Under the pieces are notes generated by a model. That model made no database searches, was not told the origin of the DNA, and saw only the letters and a list, made by a program, of their open reading frames with translations. This document shows positions 1 to 7,074 of a stretch of 20,220 bases of DNA, piece by piece. The stretch comes from a virus, in the IMG/VR virus record IMGVR_UViG_3300043410_001293, positions 1-20,220 of that record. The stretch is one strand, 5' to 3'. Each line of letters begins with the position of its first letter. Positions within the stretch are counted from its first letter, which is position 1. The position numbers were made by a program, and so were the translations under genes.

Positions 1-1
1 A

Positions 2-688
2 ACGTCAAACATGAATATGGGTTTTGTACTTGACGGAGAAGTTATTGGCAACACGTTCCAAGAATTGATGCGACAAGCACGCCGAAAAGAAAACGCACAG
101 GCTGAGGATAGTGTGTTCAATGTGTTTGATATTATCCCGTTGAATGACTTCCGTAGAGGATATTGGAATGCTCAATTGAGTAAGCGTATTAGTATCTTAG
201 AAGATATTCGTCCTATCATTGACACAATGCCCAACGTTGAACTGTTGCCTCACATCATGGTTGACTTGGATACAGCCGCAGGTCGTGACCAACTCAATCG
301 CTATGCTAAAGATCAAGTTAATGCTGGCTTTGAAGGCATTATGATTAAGGATGTTGACGCACCTTACGAGTGTAAGCGTAATACATTCTGGATGAAGTGG
401 AAGCCTACTATTACTGTTGACTTGACTGTAGTAGGTCTTGAAGAAGGTACTGGTCGCAATCAAGGTCGTCTTGGTGCGTTAGTTTGTCAAGGAGTAGATG
501 ATGATAAAGAAATTTCTGTCAATGTTGGTTCAGGTTTCAGTGATGAAGATAGAGATAGTTACTGGAATAATTCTGATCTTATTGTTGGGCGCACCGCTGA
601 GATTCTTTGCGATGTAATCACGCAGAACCAAGACGGTACTTACAGTTTGCGTTTCCCCCGCTTTGTTAGATTTAGGGATGACAAATGA
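2..688 (+). CDS. ATP-dependent DNA ligase, C-terminal part (5' end outside window)
   Basis: This enzyme seals nicks in duplex DNA during phage replication and repair. The reading frame is open from base 2, so the gene starts upstream and the ATG at 11 is internal. Nucleotidyltransferase motif III is visible as LDGE near the left edge, IIIa as NVFDIIP, IV as EGIMIKD and V as MKWKP. An OB-fold segment (GRLGALV) follows, and the protein ends in a motif VI-like FPRFVRFRDDK. The motif I lysine (KxDG) must lie upstream and cannot be seen. The stop codon overlaps the next ATG (ATGA), so the downstream small genes are probably translated from the same transcript. The match is to viral ATP ligases rather than NAD-dependent LigA. 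Confidence 0.92.
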   Translation, partial: TSNMNMGFVLDGEVIGNTFQELMRQARRKENAQAEDSVFNVFDIIPLNDFRRGYWNAQLSKRISILEDIRPIIDTMPNVELLPHIMVDLDTAAGRDQLNRYAKDQVNAGFEGIMIKDVDAPYECKRNTFWMKWKPTITVDLTVVGLEEGTGRNQGRLGALVCQGVDDDKEISVNVGSGFSDEDRDSYWNNSDLIVGRTAEILCDVITQNQDGTYSLRFPRFVRFRDDK

Positions 689-945
689 ACAAACGAATTC
701 AAGCACTGGCTGAGCAATGTTATCATCGGTACAGTGAGCATCACATTGATTTGGAAAAGTTCGCCGAGCTGATTGTTCAGGAATGTATTGGATTGTGCGA
801 CCAGGCTGTAGAAGAAAACAAAAGAACATTTTATACTGTCAACGAAACACAAGAAGTAGGACCTGCATTGGTAGCAAAAGGATGTCAAGTGCAGGCCGAG
901 AAATTGTCCAAGCAGATTAAACAACATTTCGGAGTTGAAGAATGA
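685..945 (+). CDS. NERI/HFGVE-family small protein, copy 1
   Basis: This 86-aa protein of unknown function belongs to a family with seven members in the window. It starts MNKRIQALAEQ, has the central block FAELIVQEC and ends IKQHFGVEE. The stretches between these blocks are unlike those of the other copies. Its ATG overlaps the ligase stop as ATGA. Its last codons contain GGAG (931-934), placed 7 nt before the ATG of copy 2, so it appears to carry the ribosome binding site of its neighbour. I recall similar proteins from freshwater and marine phage metagenomes but know no function. It has no signal peptide or membrane segment. Confidence 0.85.
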   Translation: MNKRIQALAEQCYHRYSEHHIDLEKFAELIVQECIGLCDQAVEENKRTFYTVNETQEVGPALVAKGCQVQAEKLSKQIKQHFGVEE

Positions 946-1139
946 GCAAACGCATATTTGAAATCGTACAGGATATAAACGGTCGAGTTGGATTACACTG
1001 GGACGATGAAGATAAGCACGAACTTGCCGAGTTGATTGTGCGGGAATGTGCTGATAAATGTTTAGCAATGGCCTATGTAGCTCCAGGACCTCATCACTAT
1101 GCGGCTATGATTAAAGAACATTTTGGAGTTAAAGAATGA
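942..1139 (+). CDS. NERI/HFGVE-family small protein, copy 2
   Basis: At 65 aa this is the shortest member of the family. It starts MSKRIFEIVQ, has the central block LAELIVREC and ends IKEHFGVKE. The variable stretch before the central block is only about 18 residues and contains HWDDEDK; the one after it holds a short Pro/His-rich stretch (PGPHHY). The gene overlaps copy 1 and copy 3 at ATGA junctions, and its GGAG at 1125-1128 lies 7 nt before the copy 3 ATG. Function is unknown. Confidence 0.84.
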   Translation: MSKRIFEIVQDINGRVGLHWDDEDKHELAELIVRECADKCLAMAYVAPGPHHYAAMIKEHFGVKE

Positions 1140-1396
1140 ATGAACGAATTCGAGAACTTGTTAAACAAGCAGGTGGTGAGTTTTGGCAACGACTGGAAAA
1201 TGATACAGTCAATCCAGAAGCATACATTACCTTTGATCCGCCAGAGAGTTTGGAAAAGTTTGCAGAGTTGATTGTCAGGGAATGTGTTATTCGTGCTGAA
1301 AGAGAATGGATTCGCAATGGTTCAGACACAGAACACAATAAGGCAATAACTGGCGTTATCAAATCTATTAAAGAACATTTCGGAGTTGAAGAATGA
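1136..1396 (+). CDS. NERI/HFGVE-family small protein, copy 3
   Basis: This 86-aa protein starts MNERIRELVKQAGGEFW, has FAELIVREC near residue 43 and ends IKEHFGVEE. The N-terminal variable stretch is long and acidic and includes AYITFDPPESLE. The second variable stretch is rich in Arg and Trp. Its first 25 nt are nearly the same as those of copy 4 and of the copy at 18044, so the start block forms a DNA direct repeat. GGAG at 1382-1385 lies 7 nt before the next ATG. Function is unknown. Confidence 0.85.
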   Translation: MNERIRELVKQAGGEFWQRLENDTVNPEAYITFDPPESLEKFAELIVRECVIRAEREWIRNGSDTEHNKAITGVIKSIKEHFGVEE

Positions 1397-1629
1397 ACGA
1401 ACGAATTCGAGAACTTGCCGAGCAGGTCAATCCACGATTTACCAAATCCTATGTAGTTGGTCCTTGGTATGCTGAAGATATTGAAATGTTCGCCCAGTTG
1501 ATTGTGCGAGAATGTATCGATATATCAACAGATGTAGAAAATGAAGCACTACAGAACCAAGAATTCAAAGCAGGAAGTGCCGCAACCTTGATTAAGGTTT
1601 TAATCAAAAAACATTTCGGAGTTGAATGA
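1393..1629 (+). CDS. NERI/HFGVE-family small protein, copy 4
   Basis: This 78-aa protein starts MNERIRELAEQ, has FAQLIVREC in the centre and ends IKKHFGVE, one residue shorter than most copies. A 30-nt stretch covering the central block (1488-1517) is identical to that in copy 5 (1972-2001), which indicates recent duplication or gene conversion. Its tail provides GGAG at 1618-1621 for the unrelated gene that follows. Function is unknown. Confidence 0.85.
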   Translation: MNERIRELAEQVNPRFTKSYVVGPWYAEDIEMFAQLIVRECIDISTDVENEALQNQEFKAGSAATLIKVLIKKHFGVE

Positions 1630-1862
1630 TGAATGTAAAGTGGTATAATGATATGTCTGCTAAAATCGCATACGACCACATGCGTTACAAATTAGATCCT
1701 ATCATTGAAGAAATGTTCCCTAACTACGAATTGAGCCATGTTGGTGTTAATAGAAACGAAGTTACCGAAGAAGTCACAATCAAATTACACTTGAACCAGA
1801 TTGGAAGTGTAAGGGTAACCGAAACCTACACTGATAATAATGATTTTAGGAAATTGAAATGA
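1629..1862 (+). CDS. hypothetical phage protein, 77 aa
   Basis: I do not recognise this protein. It begins MNVKWYNDMSAKIAYDHM, and its second half looks like a beta-rich domain (EVTIKLHLNQIGSVRVTETY). Two ATG codons stand in tandem at 1626 and 1629. I chose 1629 because it lies 7 nt after the GGAG at 1618-1621, the spacing used at the neighbouring junctions. The gene sits between two NERI/HFGVE copies, so it is either an inserted cassette or an older resident. Its own tail carries AGGA at 1848-1851, 7 nt before the next start. Confidence 0.75.
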   Translation: MNVKWYNDMSAKIAYDHMRYKLDPIIEEMFPNYELSHVGVNRNEVTEEVTIKLHLNQIGSVRVTETYTDNNDFRKLK

Positions 1863-2113
1863 ACGAACGAATTAAACAACTTGCTATACAAGCAGGATTT
1901 TTTTATGAAGATTACAAAGATATCTGGTATTTGGAATATCATAATGAATCCTGTGAAGAAGAAATGGAAAAGTTCGCCCAGTTGATTGTGCGAGAATGTA
2001 TGGAAGTTGTTGAAAAACAACTTGGCGGGGGTAACGGCGACGGTGTTGAATGGGATCGAGCCATCAACTTTACCTACGATGATATGAAACAACATTTCGG
2101 AGTTGAAGAATGA
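1859..2113 (+). CDS. NERI/HFGVE-family small protein, copy 5
   Basis: This 84-aa protein starts MNERIKQLAIQAGFFYEDY, has FAQLIVREC in the centre and ends MKQHFGVEE. The first variable stretch is rich in Tyr, Trp and acidic residues, and the second contains a Gly-rich loop (LGGGNGDG). It shares a 30-nt identical core with copy 4. GGAG at 2099-2102 lies 7 nt before the ATG of the next gene, which is from another family. Function is unknown. Confidence 0.85.
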   Translation: MNERIKQLAIQAGFFYEDYKDIWYLEYHNESCEEEMEKFAQLIVRECMEVVEKQLGGGNGDGVEWDRAINFTYDDMKQHFGVEE

Positions 2114-2289
2114 GTGGACGTGGATTTATTAGTGAAGAACCTATGCAGGTTTGTGAAATGTGTGGCACGATTGATGAGTGTCGCCCATATGGTCCTAACG
2201 GGGAACAAATTTGTTTTGATTGTGGTATGAAGGATGAAGAAACCACACAAAAGAAAATGGCAGCTTATATTTTCGGAGAAGAACAATGA
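2110..2289 (+). CDS. small zinc-finger-like protein, 59 aa
   Basis: This short gene begins MSGRGFISEEPMQ and contains two CxxC pairs, CEMC (residues 15-18) and CFDC (35-38), with a further Cys in between (DEC). It is therefore a likely single zinc ribbon. It ends YIFGEEQ, where TTC GGA GAA again puts a GGAG (2275-2278) 7 nt before the next ATG, although the protein is unrelated to the NERI family. Both ends overlap neighbours at ATGA. The partner or nucleic-acid target is unknown. Confidence 0.72.
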   Translation: MSGRGFISEEPMQVCEMCGTIDECRPYGPNGEQICFDCGMKDEETTQKKMAAYIFGEEQ

Positions 2290-2588
2290 ACAGATTCAGA
2301 CCACAAGAAATTCCTAAAGCATATATTTTCAAGCAACGATTAGCTTTCGGTCGTGCTGACAATTACAATTGGCAATCACGTGTCAAGTGGATTCCTGCAG
2401 GATACAAAATTAATCGTAAAGGTATCCTACGTAGGTGGCAAGAGATTCATCACTATGCAAGCCATGCTCCGTGGTGCTTGTCTCACTATAAGACAGCAAA
2501 CAAAATGTTTAATCAAAAGTTTCTTGGCTCAAAGGGCAAAGCAAGCACAAGATATCTAAATACATATTCAGCACATAGTTGGTTATAA
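2286..2588 (+). CDS. basic hypothetical protein, 100 aa
   Basis: I do not recognise this protein. It is strongly basic and rich in aromatic residues (FRPQEIPKAYIFKQRLAF at the start, INRKGILRRWQEIHHYA in the middle), which would fit nucleic-acid binding; that is inference. The start is supported by the GGAG at 2275-2278. The stop overlaps the next ATG in a TAATG junction. A CTAAATAC motif at 2556-2563 lies inside its 3' end and may act as a promoter for what follows. Confidence 0.72.
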   Translation: MNRFRPQEIPKAYIFKQRLAFGRADNYNWQSRVKWIPAGYKINRKGILRRWQEIHHYASHAPWCLSHYKTANKMFNQKFLGSKGKASTRYLNTYSAHSWL

Positions 2589-2824
2589 TGGCTAGTTATA
2601 CAGATTACTTCAACGAAAAAGCCTACAAACCCAAATACGAAATCGGTGATAGAGTGTTTGGTAAGTGGAACAAGATTCCCTTTGTGGGTAGTGTGGGCAA
2701 TGACCGTGTAGTATCTGACGCTGGGCCTGAGGTTACCATACATTTAGATTTACCGATTCTCTTTCAAAAGAAGATACATAATATTATAATTGTAAAGCAC
2801 AAAGACATTAAGGCTTACAAGTGA
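2588..2824 (+). CDS. hypothetical phage protein, 78 aa, beta-rich
   Basis: This protein starts MASYTDYFNEKAYKPKYEIGDRVFG and continues through KWNKIPFVGSVGND to a hydrophobic beta-like C-terminal half (VTIHLDLPILF, NIIIVKHKDIKAYK). The pattern GDRVFGxWxxxPFxGxV resembles a small SH3-like fold found in phage hypothetical proteins; that is recollection, not a search result. The start at 2588 overlaps the previous stop (TAATG) and has only a weak upstream SD, so translation is probably coupled. Confidence 0.75.
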   Translation: MASYTDYFNEKAYKPKYEIGDRVFGKWNKIPFVGSVGNDRVVSDAGPEVTIHLDLPILFQKKIHNIIIVKHKDIKAYK

Positions 2825-2955
2825 TGACACTAAACGAATTTTCTATGTTTGTCACTGGAGTATTCTGGGGCATCTTTATTATCAAACCTATTTGGGATAT
2901 CGGTGTAAAGATTTACAAAAACGCTAAGGAGGCGCAAAATGGTAACAATCGTTAA
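2824..2955 (+). CDS. single-pass membrane peptide, 43 aa
   Basis: This short frame begins MTLNEFSMFV and contains one hydrophobic stretch (residues 9-21, FVTGVFWGIFIIK) followed by a basic and amphipathic tail (VKIYKNAKEAQ). It overlaps the stop of the previous gene as TGATG and runs 17 nt into the next gene. Its 3' end carries the strong AAGGAGG (2926-2932) that serves the gene at 2939. Small phage membrane peptides include holin-like and exclusion factors, but nothing here tells which. Confidence 0.6.
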   Translation: MTLNEFSMFVTGVFWGIFIIKPIWDIGVKIYKNAKEAQNGNNR

Positions 2956-3628
2956 ACATGAGTGGCATCAACATGATCGCCAATACGCAATTGAACTTGA
3001 TGAAGCACTATTGAGTGAAATCTATCCTGATTTAGATGAAGATGAAATTGCCAGCCTACTCAAACAAATTGAAGATGGTGAAATTGACATTGAGGAAGTT
3101 GTCGATGAAGCATATAACAATGACGTGGATATTGAGTGGGACTTTCAGTATGATGATTGTTGGACAGACCGTAAAGGTGGTTACGAAGTTACCTACGAAC
3201 TAGGTGACGAAGATAGTTGGGTAGAGCCTGAAAAAGAGCCAGAACCAACACACCAGTGTACCAAGTGTCGTTGGAAGGGTAGAAGTTATAATACTCTTAC
3301 TATGTTCTTGCGTGAAGATGGTTCGGTAATTGAAGATTATTATAGTTCCGAAGAAGAATCACATAGCACAAAAGATGTTTGTCCAATGTGTGATAGTGAT
3401 GTTGAACTCACCGAATTAGGTATACAAGAAGAAAAAGAACATGCCGCACGTATGGCTCAATGGGACTTAGAATTAGAAGAGGCTCTTGAAGATGGAGAGG
3501 AAGAAGTTCCTTGCTTTAGTTGTGGTGCAATGCATAAGGAAAGCGAACTACCCGAACTCAGCGGACAATTGTATTGCCCAGACTGTAAAGAGGGGTGGGT
3601 AATGATGGATAGTAGAGAAAATGACTAA
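2939..3628 (+). CDS. acidic double zinc-ribbon protein, 229 aa
   Basis: This is a very acidic protein of unknown function. Four CxxC pairs are visible: C107/C110 (CTKC) with C148/C151 (CPMC), and C192/C195 (CFSC) with C213/C216 (CPDC). They suggest two zinc-ribbon modules separated by a charged helix (EEKEHAARMAQWDLELEEALED). The N-terminal 100 residues are Asp/Glu-rich with a helical stretch at residues 15-60. The start has the strongest SD in the window, AAGGAGG with 6-nt spacing, which suggests high expression. A role as a transcription or DNA-mimic factor is conceivable but not shown. Confidence 0.82.
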   Translation: MVTIVKHEWHQHDRQYAIELDEALLSEIYPDLDEDEIASLLKQIEDGEIDIEEVVDEAYNNDVDIEWDFQYDDCWTDRKGGYEVTYELGDEDSWVEPEKEPEPTHQCTKCRWKGRSYNTLTMFLREDGSVIEDYYSSEEESHSTKDVCPMCDSDVELTELGIQEEKEHAARMAQWDLELEEALEDGEEEVPCFSCGAMHKESELPELSGQLYCPDCKEGWVMMDSREND

Positions 3629-3827
3629 ACATGAACTAGTAGGTAAAAAGTATACCTTTGAAGATGGAAATGTGTTAGAGGTTATTCAGGTAAAAAGTAG
3701 AGACCACGATACTGATGGTATCGTTCCATATGTTACATATACCATTCATCAAAACAATAACTTGCCCAGAAAGCTAGTTATGTCACTTACTGAATTTATG
3801 AATACATATAGGCATCTGTTTGAGTAA
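3621..3827 (+). CDS. hypothetical protein, 68 aa
   Basis: I do not recognise this protein. It starts MTKHELVGKKYTFEDGNVLEV and looks like a small beta-barrel followed by a helix (MSLTEFMNTYRHLFE). The start codon lies inside the last codons of the previous gene (8-nt overlap), with a weak AGAGA upstream, so coupling is likely. It is the last gene of the first small-gene chain. Confidence 0.7.
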   Translation: MTKHELVGKKYTFEDGNVLEVIQVKSRDHDTDGIVPYVTYTIHQNNNLPRKLVMSLTEFMNTYRHLFE

Positions 3828-3833
3828 TAAATA
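3826..3833 (+). promoter_or_regulatory. possible T4-type late promoter motif (AATAAATA)
   Basis: The octamer AATAAATA sits between two genes and resembles the TATAAATA element of T4-like late promoters. The following ATG is only 4 nt downstream, so a transcript from here would be leaderless or would serve a later start. Such hexamers also occur by chance in AT-rich DNA. Confidence 0.3.
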
Positions 3834-3837
3834 TTAG

Positions 3838-5334
3838 ATGTTGGCTAGATTTTTTAATTTAACCAATGCCGCACTTTTAGTAGCATTATCACTAAGTACA
3901 GTAGCGGCTTGGTACAGTATCATTGGTTTGACCGCTATCTTTGCAGGTGCGGTTATACCCATTATTATTATGGGTGGTTTCTTAGAGTTAGCTAAGATTA
4001 CAACTACAGTTTGGTTACGCAAGTACTGGCATCGTTGTAGTCTAGCACTAAAACTTTATATGGTACCAGCAATCGTCTTATTGATGATTCTCACAAGCAT
4101 GGGTATCTTTGGTTTCTTATCAAAGGCTCATTCAGATCAGGGAATGGTTAGTGGCGATGTGCAAGCCAAACTAGCAATCTATGATGAGAAAATTAAGATT
4201 GAAAAAGACAACATTGATGCTAACCGTAAAGCACTGAAACAAATGGATGAGGCTGTCGACCAAGTTATGGGTCGAAGCACAGATGAAAAAGGTGCAGACA
4301 AAGCAGTTGCTATTCGCCGTGGTCAACAAGTAGAACGTGGTCGTTTATTAAAAGAGATCGGCGAAAGTCAAAAGAAAATTACAGCACTTAATGAAGAACG
4401 TGCTCCAATTGCGGCAGAGAATAGAAAAGTTGAAGCTGAAGTCGGTCCTATCAAATATATTGCCGCACTGATATATGGAGACAACCCAGATGCAAATTTA
4501 CTTGAACGTGCTGTTCGTTGGGTAATCATTTTACTTGTGATTGTATTTGATCCTCTTGCTATTGCACTTGTATTAGCAGCCAACCAAAGTCGTGAATGGG
4601 ATAAAGAAAAACCAAATGAAGAAATTAGTACTCCTGTAACACCGACAGAAGAAGTTACAGAAGAAGTTGCCGAAGAAGTTACCGAGGAAGAAAAACCTTG
4701 GCACGAAAGGTATCCATACCTAGCAAAACCTTTTAGTCATTTTACAAAGACTACGCCAATGGTGTATAAACCCGAAACACTTCCTCCAGTAGAAGAAACT
4801 TCCGAAGATGAGGCGTTCAAAGAACTAGAAGATAATATAGCACGAAAATTAAACACGATCAGGTTATTAAACAAAGAACCCGAAGTTGTTAGTGTTGAGA
4901 AGCCTGTAGAAAAAACTGAAACTGAGATTGAAACTGAGGGTATCACTAAAGCATACCGAAACACAGAAGGACCTTATGTTGAAGTAGAGGGTAGACACAT
5001 GCATGAAAATGTAGCCATGCAACTACACCCAAAATTAGAATTGTCTCCTGAGACAGAAGGTGGGAAAAATACAGTTAAGTTTGGAAATAGTTTCCCAGAA
5101 TATTCGCAATCCGGTGACATTTATACTAGAATAGATGTTCTACCTCATAAAGTTTACAAATTCAATGGTAAAAAATGGATACCTGTAGACAAAAGTATTA
5201 CAGATGTATACTTAAGTACTACTTACATAGAATTCCTTGTAGGAAAGATATCCTCAGGTGAGTACGATCCTGAACTATTGACACCCACAGAGCAAGATGA
5301 AATCGCGGAACTCATCCAAAAACAAAACGGGTAA
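3838..5334 (+). CDS. polytopic membrane protein with periplasmic or cytoplasmic coiled coil, 498 aa
   Basis: I do not recognise a named family. Hydrophobic segments lie at about residues 8-27, 29-52, 72-95 and 226-248. Between the third and fourth is a charged helical region (about 108-200) with heptad-like spacing that probably forms a coiled coil. The C-terminal half is acidic and contains a 12-nt tandem repeat in the DNA (4645-4692, four units) coding for repeated EEV-T/A. The last 90 residues look like a small globular domain (KVYKFNGKKWIPVD). The layout suggests an inner-membrane anchored scaffold. No SD precedes the ATG at 3838, and an AT-rich late-type motif lies directly upstream. I recall related proteins with FGFLSKAH in other phages. 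Confidence 0.8.
   Translation: MLARFFNLTNAALLVALSLSTVAAWYSIIGLTAIFAGAVIPIIIMGGFLELAKITTTVWLRKYWHRCSLALKLYMVPAIVLLMILTSMGIFGFLSKAHSDQGMVSGDVQAKLAIYDEKIKIEKDNIDANRKALKQMDEAVDQVMGRSTDEKGADKAVAIRRGQQVERGRLLKEIGESQKKITALNEERAPIAAENRKVEAEVGPIKYIAALIYGDNPDANLLERAVRWVIILLVIVFDPLAIALVLAANQSREWDKEKPNEEISTPVTPTEEVTEEVAEEVTEEEKPWHERYPYLAKPFSHFTKTTPMVYKPETLPPVEETSEDEAFKELEDNIARKLNTIRLLNKEPEVVSVEKPVEKTETEIETEGITKAYRNTEGPYVEVEGRHMHENVAMQLHPKLELSPETEGGKNTVKFGNSFPEYSQSGDIYTRIDVLPHKVYKFNGKKWIPVDKSITDVYLSTTYIEFLVGKISSGEYDPELLTPTEQDEIAELIQKQNG
4645..4692 (+). repeat. 12-nt tandem repeat, four units, coding
   Basis: Four 12-nt units of the form ACAGAAGAAGTT run in frame and encode TEEV, TEEV, AEEV and TEEE. The last unit is the most diverged. 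Repeats of this kind can change length by slippage and would alter the acidic linker of the membrane protein. Confidence 0.8.
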
Positions 5335-5350
5335 AATCCAATCCAAAAAT

Positions 5351-5379
5351 TTGACAATAAATCAGTTTGGTGCTATACT
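5351..5379 (+). promoter_or_regulatory. sigma70-type promoter, family member 1
   Basis: TTGACA (5351-5356) and TATACT (5374-5379) are separated by 17 nt. The spacer starts ATAAATCAGTTTGG, which is shared with four other promoters in the window. It drives the lipoprotein pair at 5411 and 6070. Confidence 0.85.
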
Positions 5380-5410
5380 ATGTGTATTGTTTAACTCAAC
5401 TGAGGTTTTT

Positions 5411-6073
5411 ATGAAACGCACTCTTACTTGTATCGCTGTTGCACTTACGCTAGGTGCATGTTCTAGTACCAAAATCGCAGGTAATGACAACACTGGTACA
5501 TTGACTCCTGTCAATGCACAAAAACTATCCACATCATTCAAACGTCAAGGTATCAAACTTGATTGGGACTGTGCTTGGGGCACAGGTGGTTTTGGTATGA
5601 CTGATGCGATGTGCGTCAAAGGTGATATCAAGTCTATTGAGGTCACTGGTTACGCTCCTAGCTTCGGTAACAGCGAGGTAAATCGTGAGGATGCCTTCCG
5701 CAAGGCTGCTATGAATGCTCAGGCTAAACTAAGCCGATTCATCAAGGATGACATTCAGACCTCTAGTGTGTCTAACACTATCAGCAAAAACGTGGAAAAG
5801 GCAAATGACAAATTGCGTTCCAAAATTTCTACTGACGAGGTTCAAATCAGTGATGAGGAAGCGGACAAGTCGGCAAATACTTCAGTGCGTGAAAACGTCA
5901 ATGATGTGGTTCATACATTGACCGAAAGCATTCGTTCACAATCCCAATCTATTCAACGTGGCGTGTATGTAGTTGACGAGCGTATCGTTGACCGTCAAAC
6001 TGTACAGGTAACGATTCGTTGGGACAAGAACAGCCAAAATGCTTCTGAATTCTTTCAAAAGAAATTCCGATGA
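5411..6073 (+). CDS. phage-encoded lipoprotein 1, 220 aa
   Basis: The N-terminus MKRTLTCIAVALTLGACSS is a lipoprotein signal with lipobox LGAC and lipidated Cys17; Ser at +2 predicts outer-membrane sorting. The mature part contains a beta-strand/helix unit (IKSIEVTGYAPSF, then AFRKAAMNAQAKLSRFIKDD), a long helical stretch and a strand near the C-terminus (QTVQVTIRWDK). This layout resembles LPP20/FlgT-like lipoproteins, but I am not certain. I chose the ATG at 5411 because a promoter lies just upstream and GAGG (5402-5405) is 5 nt before it; an upstream in-frame ATG at 5297 would put the promoter inside the gene. It overlaps the next lipoprotein gene at ATGA. Confidence 0.85.
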   Translation: MKRTLTCIAVALTLGACSSTKIAGNDNTGTLTPVNAQKLSTSFKRQGIKLDWDCAWGTGGFGMTDAMCVKGDIKSIEVTGYAPSFGNSEVNREDAFRKAAMNAQAKLSRFIKDDIQTSSVSNTISKNVEKANDKLRSKISTDEVQISDEEADKSANTSVRENVNDVVHTLTESIRSQSQSIQRGVYVVDERIVDRQTVQVTIRWDKNSQNASEFFQKKFR

Positions 6074-7074
6074 AATCATTAATCTTGGTAGCCATGCTGT
6101 CCTTTGCGACAGCATGTGCTAGTCAACCAGCATCACAAGTTCCTAATTATGCAGACACCGGTACTATACGAGTCATCGGTCGAGGTAAGACATTCGAGGA
6201 AGCAAAGACTAACGGTTTCAACAATGCTATCGAAATTGTTGTAGGTAGTTTGGTTCTTGCTGATACCGAATTGTCAAAAAATAAATTTGTGCGTGATGAT
6301 ATTGCCAAGCATAGTGCAGGTTATGTTGACAATTACAAAATTGTCAACAAATCCGAAACTGATTTAGGTGTGTCACTAGTCATGGATGTTAACGTTAAGA
6401 GTAGCAAAATCCATGAACGTGTTCTAAGCAAGCCCGGTGATACTGCAAAATTAGAAGGTGAAAAGCTAGCCGACCAATACAACACTTATATGCAGAACCG
6501 TGAATCCGGTGATAAGTTGTTGAATACTATTCTAGGTGACTTTTCAAAGTATGCCTTCAATCTAAAGAAGGGTGAAACTTCTTTTAAATTGGACGAGTTC
6601 CGAAATGCTATTTTGGTAGTAGAATACGAATTGTCATGGAATCAAAAATACCTCAAGGCACTCAATGAGGCATTGGCTGTCACTGGCGATGAGGGCAATC
6701 GTGGATTAGACCAAGAGCGTGTCTTTATTGCTAGTAAGGATCCTAGCGCATGGCTATTTGGAAGTACTAATCGCTATTACTTTAACGACAAGATGCGAGC
6801 AAGGCGTGTCAAACAGACCTTTCTAGGTAGTACAACTGTCTGGGGTGAGATAAAGGATAGTGATGGACAAGTTATCTTTAGAGGTTGTTCGCAACCCGTA
6901 TACATGGTAGGTTCCGAAATGCATGATCCTATGATTGTTCGAGGTAACGAAAAGATTCAGAATGAGGTCATGATTAAGATTCCTGCAAATAGCCCAGTTC
7001 GTCATAAAATGAACAATGCGGTTAAAGTAGAGATTTCATTTTCTAGCGGAGGATGTTATAATTTTAATCAATGA
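6070..7074 (+). CDS. phage-encoded lipoprotein 2, 334 aa, LPP20/FlgT-like
   Basis: MKSLILVAMLSFATAC gives a lipoprotein signal ending at Cys16, with Ala at +2. The mature region starts with a domain of the form GTIRVIGRGKTFEEAKTN, a helix, then SAGYVDNYKIV and a strand LVMDVNVKSS, which is the pattern of LPP20/FlgT-type domains. The remaining 200 residues are unassigned. The gene is coupled to lipoprotein 1 by an ATGA overlap, so the two probably act together at the outer membrane. Superinfection exclusion or receptor masking is a reasonable but untested idea. Two strong inverted repeats (6093-6116 and 6324-6349) lie inside the coding sequence. Confidence 0.82.
   Translation: MKSLILVAMLSFATACASQPASQVPNYADTGTIRVIGRGKTFEEAKTNGFNNAIEIVVGSLVLADTELSKNKFVRDDIAKHSAGYVDNYKIVNKSETDLGVSLVMDVNVKSSKIHERVLSKPGDTAKLEGEKLADQYNTYMQNRESGDKLLNTILGDFSKYAFNLKKGETSFKLDEFRNAILVVEYELSWNQKYLKALNEALAVTGDEGNRGLDQERVFIASKDPSAWLFGSTNRYYFNDKMRARRVKQTFLGSTTVWGEIKDSDGQVIFRGCSQPVYMVGSEMHDPMIVRGNEKIQNEVMIKIPANSPVRHKMNNAVKVEISFSSGGCYNFNQ
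6093..6116 (+). repeat. perfect inverted repeat, 9-bp stem, near gene start
   Basis: CATGCTGTC at 6093-6101 is followed after a 6-nt loop by GACAGCATG (6108-6116). It lies about 20 nt inside the lipoprotein 2 gene and would form a stable RNA hairpin close to the start codon. Confidence 0.8.
6324..6349 (+). repeat. perfect inverted repeat, 11-bp stem, 4-nt loop
   Basis: TGTTGACAATT (6324-6334), loop ACAA and AATTGTCAACA (6339-6349) form a perfect hairpin inside the lipoprotein 2 coding sequence. The arm contains TTGACAAT, which also begins the promoter family in this window. Confidence 0.85.

Noticed and set aside
685-2113. CRISPR-like array from regularly repeated short DNA blocks
   Set aside because: The repeats are the conserved coding blocks of paralogous genes, all in frame, with no uniform spacer length.
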